Assembly (NCBI GenBank): GCA_030679805.1
Contig: JAUXST010000342.1
Location: 1-5,995, forward strand
Length of the DNA: 5,995 nucleotides
DNA from: Reyranella sp.
GTDB taxonomy: Bacteria > Pseudomonadota > Alphaproteobacteria > Reyranellales > Reyranellaceae
Direction: 5' to 3'
The notes under the pieces were generated by a model that made no database searches, was not told the origin of the DNA, and saw nothing but the letters and a program-made list of their open reading frames with translations. Below are positions 1-5,995 of this stretch, piece by piece (positions within the stretch are counted from its first letter, which is position 1; each line of letters opens with the position of its first letter). The position numbers and the translations under genes are program-made.

Positions 1-1539
<1,539 letters not shown>

Positions 1540-1548
1540 GTCCAACGG

Positions 1549-1556
1549 CCTCCCTT
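1549..1556 (-). promoter_or_regulatory. Shine-Dalgarno of the acyl-CoA synthetase
   Basis: On the minus strand AAGGGAGG lies 9 nt before the ATG at 1539. It is the strongest ribosome binding site of the minus-strand genes. It fixes the start and shows that the gene can be translated independently of livF despite the 68-nt gap. Confidence 0.75.
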
Positions 1557-1559
1557 CAC

Positions 1560-1587
1560 GGCGCCTCGGCACCGGGTGCCCAGCGCC
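1560..1587 (-). other. Possible interrupted stem-loop between livF and the synthetase gene
   Basis: On the plus strand GGCGC (1560-1564) can pair with GCGCC (1583-1587), and inside it GGCAC (1568-1572) with GTGCC (1576-1580) around a CGG loop. The two stems are separated by an internal loop of 3 and 2 nt. There is no T tract after it in the direction of transcription, so a classical intrinsic terminator is not supported. It could be a processing or attenuating hairpin that lowers expression of the downstream gene, or a chance result of high GC. Confidence 0.3.
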
Positions 1588-1616
1588 AGGTCCTCAGCGC
1601 CAGGTCCTCAGCGCCA
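1575..1616. repeat. 14-bp tandem repeat, three copies, spanning the livF stop codon
   Basis: The unit GGTCCTCAGCGCCA (plus strand) occurs exactly at 1589-1602 and 1603-1616. A third copy with 12 of 14 matches lies at 1575-1588. The copy at 1603-1616 contains the last two sense codons of livF and its TGA (1608-1610), so the array appears to have grown outward from the end of livF into the spacer. Since 14 is not a multiple of three, each copy is in a different frame. The 1575-1588 copy also supplies one arm of the stem-loop next to it. Confidence 0.85.
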
Positions 1617-2381
1617 CGTTTTGCGCTTCTTCCAGCGACGTTGCCCGCGCGCGCCCTCGTCCTTGATGCCGAGGTAGAATTCCTTGATGTCTTCCTTCTG
1701 CAGAAGGCGGGCACAGGTATCGGCCATCACGATACGGCCGACCTCCAGCACGTAACCGAACTCGGCGGTTTGCAGCGCCATGTTGGCGTTCTGCTCGACC
1801 AGCAGGATGGTGACGCCGCGTTCCCGGTTGATGCGAAGGACGATGTCGAAGATTTCCTTCACGAGCTTCGGCGACAGCCCGAGCGACGGTTCGTCGAGCA
1901 GCATGAGGCGTGGCCGGGCCATCAGCGCCCGGCTGATCGCCAGCATCTGCTGCTCGCCGCCGGACAGCGAGCCGGCGCGCTGATCGGCGCGCTCCTTCAA
2001 TACGGGGAAATAGCCGAACACCGTTTCGAGATCCTGGGCGACGCCGTCGGGATCCTTGCGGGTATAGGCGCCCATGCGCAGGTTCTCGCGTACGCTCAGG
2101 AACGGGAAGACCTCACGGCCTTCCGGCACGTGGCTGATGCCGAGCCGCATCACCTTGTCGGGGTCCATGCGCTGGATCTCGCGGCCCTCGAAGGTGACCG
2201 ACCCCTTCTGCGGATCCATGACACCGCAGGCGGTCTTGAGCACGGTGGTCTTGCCGGCACCGTTGGCGCCGAGAATGGTGACGATGCTGCCCGTCGGCAC
2301 CTCGAACGAGACGCCGCGGATGGCCATGATTGGGCCATAGTAGGTTTCGAGGTTGCTGACCTTCAGGATGGGCTCGGACAT
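1608..2381 (-). CDS. livF: Branched-chain amino acid type ABC importer, ATP-binding protein LivF
   Basis: This is one of the two cytoplasmic ATPases that power the LivHM permease. The 257-residue product has the full ABC ATPase motif order: Walker A GANGAGKTT (38-46), the LivF-type VPEGREVF stretch (85-92) in the Q-loop area, signature LSGGEQQ (139-145), Walker B LMLLDEP (159-165) and D-loop SLGLSP. The switch position after Walker B is Q197 in LLVEQN, as is normal for LivF. It is longer than a typical LivF of about 235 residues because of a strongly basic C-terminal tail from about residue 243 (RGQRRWKKRKTWR). ATG at 2381 follows the livG stop by 9 nt, and a GAGG overlapping that stop sits 7 nt upstream, which suggests coupled translation. 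The TGA stop lies inside a 14-bp tandem repeat. Confidence 0.95.
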   Translation of the reverse strand: MSEPILKVSNLETYYGPIMAIRGVSFEVPTGSIVTILGANGAGKTTVLKTACGVMDPQKGSVTFEGREIQRMDPDKVMRLGISHVPEGREVFPFLSVRENLRMGAYTRKDPDGVAQDLETVFGYFPVLKERADQRAGSLSGGEQQMLAISRALMARPRLMLLDEPSLGLSPKLVKEIFDIVLRINRERGVTILLVEQNANMALQTAEFGYVLEVGRIVMADTCARLLQKEDIKEFYLGIKDEGARGQRRWKKRKTWR

Positions 2382-2390
2382 GGTGCCGCC

Positions 2391-3149
2391 TCAGCCTCCC
2401 AGGTAGGCGCGAATGACTTCAGGATGAGCCTGGACTTCCTGCACCGTGCCCATGGCGAGCGGCCGGCCGTAGTTCAGCGCCAGCACTCGGTCGGACACCG
2501 CCGACACAAGCTTCATGTCGTGCTCGACCATCAGCACGGTGATGCCGAGCAGATTCTTGATGTCCTGGATCCAGAAGGCCATGTCGTCGGTCTCCTCGAC
2601 GTTGAGACCGGACGACGGCTCGTCGAGCAGCAGCAGCTTGGGATCGGTGCAGAGTGCGCGCGCCAGTTCGGTGACCTTGCGCACGCCGTACGGCAGGTTG
2701 ACGATGAAGCTGTCGCGGTACTGCTGGAGGTCCAGGAAATCGATCACCTTCTCCACCGCCTCGCGGTGCTCGACTTCCAGCCGGCGCACCGAGGGCAGGA
2801 AGAGAAGTTCGGAGAAGAAATTCGACCGTTTGTGGGCGTGACGTGCGAGCAGGAGGTTCTGCAGCAGCGTCGCATGCTCGAACAACTCGATGTTCTGGAA
2901 CGTGCGTGCGATGCCGAGCGCGGCGATGCGGTACGACGGCACCTTGGTGATGTCGTTGTCCTCGAAGACCAGACGGCCTTCCGTCGGGTCGTAGAAGCGG
3001 CTGACCAGATTGAAGATCGTCGTCTTGCCGGCGCCGTTGGGGCCGATCACGGTGAAAACTTCGCCCTTCGTCACCTGGAAGCTGACGCCGTCGACAGCGC
3101 GGATGCCGCCGAAGTTGATCGAGATGTTGTCGGCCTGGAAGAAAGTCAC
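2391..3149 (-). CDS. livG: Branched-chain amino acid type ABC importer, ATP-binding protein LivG
   Basis: This is the second ATPase of the importer, 252 residues, a normal LivG length. Motifs are Walker A GPNGAGKTT (36-44), Q-loop RTFQN with Q85, a signature region LPYGVRK (152-158), Walker B LLLLDEP (172-178), D-loop SSGLN and switch histidine H210 in LMVEHD. The signature departs from the usual LSGGQ or LSYGQQR; the catalytic motifs are otherwise intact. The start codon is GTG at 3149, overlapping the livM stop as GTGA (3146-3149), a typical translational coupling arrangement, with GGAG (3158-3161) 8 nt upstream inside livM. The extended stretch at about residues 104-130, between Q-loop and signature, is usual for LivG-type ATPases. 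Confidence 0.95.
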   Translation of the reverse strand: MTFFQADNISINFGGIRAVDGVSFQVTKGEVFTVIGPNGAGKTTIFNLVSRFYDPTEGRLVFEDNDITKVPSYRIAALGIARTFQNIELFEHATLLQNLLLARHAHKRSNFFSELLFLPSVRRLEVEHREAVEKVIDFLDLQQYRDSFIVNLPYGVRKVTELARALCTDPKLLLLDEPSSGLNVEETDDMAFWIQDIKNLLGITVLMVEHDMKLVSAVSDRVLALNYGRPLAMGTVQEVQAHPEVIRAYLGG

Positions 3150-4288
3150 CGCAGCCGCTCCGTCTTCATGTAGCTGCGCTGGCGCTTGAAAGTCGCCCGC
3201 TTGTACATCGGGAAGGTCGAAAAGAAGATCCTGATCTTCACCCAGCGGCCGTACATGCCGAGTGGCTCGAGCAGGATGACGAGGACGAGGATCACGCCGA
3301 AGATGCCGGCCTCGACGCCCGGCTTCTTGAGGAAATTGCCGATGGCGTCGCCGAACCAGCCGATCGGCGCCAGGCCGGAGGCCGCCGAGAAGTCGTGGAA
3401 GCTAGCGGGGATCGAGTCGCGCAGGATGGCGATGACCGGCGGCAGCAGCGCCACGAAGATCGCGCCGAACACCGCGCCGTGCAGCGACCCCAGGCCGCCG
3501 ACGATGACCAGCAGCAGCAGCTGGATGGACAGGAGGATGGTGAAGATGTCGGGTGCGAGAAAGGCGATCTTGTGCGCGAACAGGACGCCGGCCAGTCCCA
3601 TCAGGCCTGCCGAGTAGGCGAAGGCGATGGACTTGTAGATCGCCAGGTTGACGCCCATCGATTGCGCGGCGATCTCGCTGTCGCGGATGGCGATCCAGGC
3701 GCGTCCGGTTGGCGCGCGCAACAGGTTGCGCGTGAGCCACAGCGCCAGCACCAGGAAGAACAGGCAGAGATAGTAGAAGGCGGTCTCGCCTCCGAACGAA
3801 ACGCCGAAGATGTGTGCTTTCGGGACCGCCATTCCGGACAGGCCGTGCGTCACCGATTCCCAGCGGCTGAAGACCTCCTGGATGATCACCGAAAAAGCCA
3901 GCGTCGCGATGGCGAGGTAGATGCCGGTCATGCGCAGTGCCGGCAGTCCGACGACGAGGCCGCAGGCCGTGGCGAGCGTGACGGCCATTGCCGCGGAGAC
4001 CACCCAGGGCACGCCATGCTCGATGAAGAAGGCGTGCGCATAGGCGCCGATGCCGAGGAAGGCCGCATGGCCGAGCGACACCAGCCCGGTATAGCCGACC
4101 AAAACCATGAGAGAGACGCCGGTGATGGCGTAGATGAAGACCCAGGTCGTCTCGCCGACATAGTAGGCGGGGAGCACGGCCGGCAGCAGCACCACCAGCG
4201 CGGCAAGCAGTACGTACCAGGACGCGTCGATGCGGTCGCGGAACAGCCTGGTGTCCTGCTCGTACGACGTCTTGAACGGGAACCGCAT
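3146..4288 (-). CDS. livM: Branched-chain amino acid type ABC importer, permease LivM
   Basis: This is an inner-membrane permease that pairs with LivH to form the transport path. The 380-residue product starts with a short polar N-terminus (1-23). Hydrophobic segments follow at about 24-44, 47-70, 95-117, 120-138, 170-187, 218-240, 248-266, 270-290 and 335-355. The LivM hallmark GYTGLVSLGHAAFLGIGAY is at 65-83, PALRMTGIYLAIATLAF at 116-132, and VGGLGSLHGAVFG at 263-275. A basic cytoplasmic tail of about 25 residues follows the last segment. ATG at 4288 is chosen because GAGG (4297-4300), which overlaps the livH TAG, is 8 nt upstream and the first residues fit the family. The same frame stays open far upstream through livH, but that part is a shadow of livH. 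The gap to livH is 11 nt. Confidence 0.94.
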   Translation of the reverse strand: MRFPFKTSYEQDTRLFRDRIDASWYVLLAALVVLLPAVLPAYYVGETTWVFIYAITGVSLMVLVGYTGLVSLGHAAFLGIGAYAHAFFIEHGVPWVVSAAMAVTLATACGLVVGLPALRMTGIYLAIATLAFSVIIQEVFSRWESVTHGLSGMAVPKAHIFGVSFGGETAFYYLCLFFLVLALWLTRNLLRAPTGRAWIAIRDSEIAAQSMGVNLAIYKSIAFAYSAGLMGLAGVLFAHKIAFLAPDIFTILLSIQLLLLVIVGGLGSLHGAVFGAIFVALLPPVIAILRDSIPASFHDFSAASGLAPIGWFGDAIGNFLKKPGVEAGIFGVILVLVILLEPLGMYGRWVKIRIFFSTFPMYKRATFKRQRSYMKTERLR

Positions 4289-4299
4289 GCGTCGCGCCT

Positions 4300-5172
4300 C
4301 TACACTTTTTTCCGGCCCGGCGTTCCGAACAGGCCCTGCGGCCGCACCACCAGCATGACCAGCAGCACGATGTAGGGCGCCGTGTCCTTGAAGCCGTCCG
4401 GCAAGGTGGCGCCGGCGTAGAGTTCGATCAGGCCGATCACGATGCCGCCGACCAATGCGCCCGGGATCGAGCCAAAACCGCCCAGCACCGCGGCGGCGAA
4501 GGCTTTCAGCGCGACCGCCAGCCCCATGTTGATGTCGATCAGCGTCACCGGTGCGAGCAGCACGCCCGCGGCGGTCGCCACGCCAGCCGAAATCGCCCAG
4601 ATCATCGAGAAGATCCTCTTGACCGGGATTCCCATGTAGTAGGCGGCGAGCTGGTTCTGCGAGGTCGCCTGCATGGCGACGCCGATGCGTGTGTGGTTGA
4701 AGAAGCCGTAGAGCACGCTGCACAGGATCAGCGTGCCGACGATGATCGACAGATACTGATGGCTGATGGTCACGCCGGCGATCCTGGTCACGCCGCCGAA
4801 CGGCGTCGGCAGGGTATAGATCTCCGAGCCCCAGGTGACGCTGGCGAAGGTGCGGAAGACGGCGCCGAGGCCGATCGTCAGCATGACGACGGCGAACTGC
4901 GGCTGACCGATCACCCGCCGCAGCAGGACCGCGTCGAGGAGCGCGCCGAACGCGGCGACCGCCAGCACGGCGATGAGGAAGCTCAGCCAGTAGTCGAGGC
5001 CCCACCACACGACGGCCATGTAGCAGACGAAGGCGCCCAACATCAGCAGATCGCCCTGGGCGAAATTGACGAGTTCGGTCGCCTTGTAGATCAGCACGAA
5101 GCCGAGGGCGACCAGGCCGTAGATGCAGCCGACCGCAAGCCCATTCAACGTGAGTTGCAGAAAAATATCCAG
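4300..5172 (-). CDS. livH: Branched-chain amino acid type ABC importer, permease LivH, probable CTG start
   Basis: This is the second inner-membrane permease and the first gene of the operon. From CTG at 5172 it is 290 residues, a usual LivH length, and starts LDIFLQLTLNGLAVG, which matches where family members begin. Hydrophobic segments lie at about 8-29, 36-57, 61-84, 93-112, 139-157, 187-208, 216-256 and 265-282. Family motifs are LVNFAQGDLLMLGA (34-47), KAFAAAVLGGFGSIPGA (223-239) and RPQGLFG (277-283). No ATG or GTG is available in frame near the expected start. The other options are TTG at 5253 (317 residues), which coincides with a -35 box, and TTG at 5148 (282 residues), which would remove family-like N-terminal residues. 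The product is certain; the start is not. Confidence 0.92.
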   Translation of the reverse strand: MDIFLQLTLNGLAVGCIYGLVALGFVLIYKATELVNFAQGDLLMLGAFVCYMAVVWWGLDYWLSFLIAVLAVAAFGALLDAVLLRRVIGQPQFAVVMLTIGLGAVFRTFASVTWGSEIYTLPTPFGGVTRIAGVTISHQYLSIIVGTLILCSVLYGFFNHTRIGVAMQATSQNQLAAYYMGIPVKRIFSMIWAISAGVATAAGVLLAPVTLIDINMGLAVALKAFAAAVLGGFGSIPGALVGGIVIGLIELYAGATLPDGFKDTAPYIVLLVMLVVRPQGLFGTPGRKKV

Positions 5173-5178
5173 TTTCCG

Positions 5179-5183
5179 TCCCC
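5179..5183 (-). promoter_or_regulatory. Weak ribosome binding site for the CTG start of livH
   Basis: The minus strand reads GGGGA followed by CGGAAA and then the CTG at 5172. Spacing is 6 nt and the match to the anti-Shine-Dalgarno is only partial. It is the best site near the family-predicted N-terminus. The weak site and the non-ATG codon together suggest modest translation of livH. Confidence 0.35.
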
Positions 5184-5225
5184 GCGATCCGGTCGGGCGG
5201 TCTGATGCCGCCTTTTCACCATGCC

Positions 5226-5253
5226 AATATGAAGGCCGCGCGCGGTCTGTCAA
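5226..5253 (-). promoter_or_regulatory. Sigma-70-type promoter candidate for the livHMGF operon
   Basis: On the minus strand a perfect TTGACA (5253-5248) is followed after 16 bp by CATATT (5231-5226), which matches 4 of 6 of the TATAAT consensus. Transcription would start near 5219, leaving a leader of about 47 nt before the CTG at 5172. The site is in the divergent gap, correctly oriented for livH. The -35 is strong for such GC-rich DNA, while the -10 and spacing are only fair. Confidence 0.5.
5236..5245. promoter_or_regulatory. Palindrome in the promoter spacer, possible operator
   Basis: CCGCGCGCGG is a perfect 10-bp palindrome lying wholly between the proposed -35 and -10 boxes of the liv promoter. 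A protein bound there would block the polymerase. It consists only of G and C, so in this genome it may be chance. No regulator gene is visible in the window. Confidence 0.2.
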
Positions 5254-5297
5254 CGCGCTATCCCTCGATCCGGCAAAGTGTGAGAACGTAGCGGGAC

Positions 5298-5302
5298 GGA
5301 GG
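5298..5302 (+). promoter_or_regulatory. Shine-Dalgarno of the acyl-CoA dehydrogenase
   Basis: GGAGG lies 6 nt before the ATG at 5309 and supports that start over later in-frame ATG and GTG codons. Confidence 0.75.
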
Positions 5303-5308
5303 CGCTCG

Positions 5309-5995
5309 ATGGTTGCTGTGAATGTTCAAAATCCGATCATACCTGCCGCGACGGTGCCAAGCCCGTTTTATGCGGAGGAGCATGAGGCCTTCCGCGACAT
5401 GGTGCGGCGCTTCGTGGACAAGGAAATTGCGCCCTATGTCGACCAGTGGGACGAGGCCGAGGAGTTCCCGCGCGAACTCTACCGCAAGGCGTCGGCTGCA
5501 GGCCTGCTGCAACTCGGGTTTCCCGAGGAGTATGGCGGCGTGCCGACCGATCCGTTCTTCGGGATCATCAAGGCCGAGGAGATGGCGCGCCACGGCAGCG
5601 GCGGCCTCAATGCCAGCCTCAACAGCCACACCATTGGCGCGCCACCGATCGCCGTGCTTGGGCCGGAATGGATGAAGCGCAAGGTCCTGCCCGAGGTGCT
5701 GGCGGGCGAGAAGATCAGCGCGCTTGCCATCACCGAACCGTCGGGTGGCTCGGACGTCGCCAACCTGAAAACCACGGCAAGGCGCCAAGGCGACCACTAT
5801 GTCGTGAACGGCTCGAAGATGTTCATCACCTCGGGCATGCGCGCCGACTATTTCACCGTGGCCGTCCGTACCGGCGGGGCGGGAGCGAGTGGCGTGTCGC
5901 TGCTGCTGATCGAGCGCGACCGCGAGGGCTTCGCCCGCACCAAGCTCAAGAAGATGGGCTGGTGGGCCTCCGACACCGCCCAGCTCTTCTTCGAC
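5309..5995 (+). CDS. Acyl-CoA dehydrogenase, N-terminal part, cut by window edge
   Basis: This FAD-dependent enzyme family oxidises an acyl-CoA to the 2,3-enoyl-CoA and passes electrons to electron-transfer flavoprotein. 229 codons are open from ATG at 5309 to the right edge, against a usual 380-400, so the middle domain is incomplete and the C-terminal helical domain is absent. After a polar leader (1-18), the helical N-terminal domain includes EEHEAFRDMVRRFVDKEIAP (23-42) and GFPEEYGG (70-77). The family signature AITEPSGGSDVAN is at 140-152, ending in N where the common pattern has G, S or A. NGSKMFITSG (167-176) follows, the usual beta-domain stretch near the flavin. The catalytic glutamate lies beyond the window, so the subfamily (short, medium, branched-chain, glutaryl or other) cannot be assigned. 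It is divergent from livH, with which it shares an intergenic region of about 136 bp. Confidence 0.93.
   Translation, partial: MVAVNVQNPIIPAATVPSPFYAEEHEAFRDMVRRFVDKEIAPYVDQWDEAEEFPRELYRKASAAGLLQLGFPEEYGGVPTDPFFGIIKAEEMARHGSGGLNASLNSHTIGAPPIAVLGPEWMKRKVLPEVLAGEKISALAITEPSGGSDVANLKTTARRQGDHYVVNGSKMFITSGMRADYFTVAVRTGGAGASGVSLLLIERDREGFARTKLKKMGWWASDTAQLFFD

Noticed and set aside
1641..3173. Long plus-strand open frame of 510 codons antisense to livF and livG
   Set aside because: It lies wholly opposite genes with intact ABC motifs. The product is rich in H, D, R and E with no recognisable domain, typical of an antisense shadow in GC-rich coding DNA.
3395..4375. Plus-strand open frame of 326 codons opposite livM
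   Set aside because: It is highly polar and low in complexity, with no domain, and lies opposite a clear permease gene. I read it as a shadow.
4289..5008. Upstream extension of the livM frame into livH
   Set aside because: The extension overlaps livH in another frame and is arginine-rich, without membrane segments. livM has a good Shine-Dalgarno and a family-like start at 4288.
5145..5222. 25-codon leader frame starting ATG at 5222 and ending TGA overlapping a TTG in livH (TTGA)
   Set aside because: The overlap looks like coupling, but the proposed transcript start near 5219 would fall at its start codon. It has no ribosome binding site at a suitable distance, and coupling at TTG 5148 would remove family-like LivH residues. 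It is worth revisiting only if the transcript starts further upstream.
5185..5273. Direct repeat CGATCCGG at 5185-5192 and 5266-5273 in the divergent gap
   Set aside because: It is only 8 bp, spaced 81 bp apart and not symmetric about either gene start, so chance is likely in GC-rich DNA.
5258..5797. Minus-strand open frame opposite the acyl-CoA dehydrogenase
   Set aside because: The plus strand has the dehydrogenase signature motifs and a Shine-Dalgarno. The minus-strand product shows no domain.

Overview
The window is GC-rich, with strong third-position G/C bias in every gene. It reads as chromosomal sequence from a proteobacterium, probably an alphaproteobacterium; that placement is inferred from gene style and base composition, not from a marker gene. 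It holds six protein-coding genes in two divergent transcription units. I saw no tRNA, rRNA, CRISPR array, transposase or phage gene.

Minus strand, read from right to left: livH (5172-4300), livM (4288-3146), livG (3149-2391), livF (2381-1608), then an AMP-forming acyl-CoA synthetase (1539 to the window edge, C-terminus missing). The four liv genes encode the two permeases and two ATPases of a branched-chain amino acid type (LIV/HAAT) ABC importer. They are packed with 9-11 nt gaps or a 4-nt overlap (livM/livG, GTGA). A 68-nt gap then leads to the synthetase, which has its own strong Shine-Dalgarno, so all five genes are probably one operon. The gap holds a 14-bp tandem repeat, whose first copy includes the livF stop codon, and a stem-loop without a T tract. 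No periplasmic substrate-binding protein gene is visible.

Plus strand: from 5309 to the right edge runs the N-terminal 229 residues of an acyl-CoA dehydrogenase. About 136 bp (5173-5308) separates it from livH. On the minus strand this region carries a perfect TTGACA -35 box and a CATATT -10-like box, with a 10-bp palindrome between them. The position of this promoter argues that livH does not start at the far-upstream TTG (5253). CTG at 5172 would give a normal 290-residue LivH.

Together the genes suggest a unit that imports a carboxylic acid or amino-acid-like substrate, activates it to a CoA thioester and begins its oxidation. The families are clear, but the actual substrate cannot be read from the sequence. 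There is no clearly novel system here. The most useful observations are the likely CTG start of livH, the repeat across the livF stop, the divergent control region and the pairing of importer, ligase and dehydrogenase.
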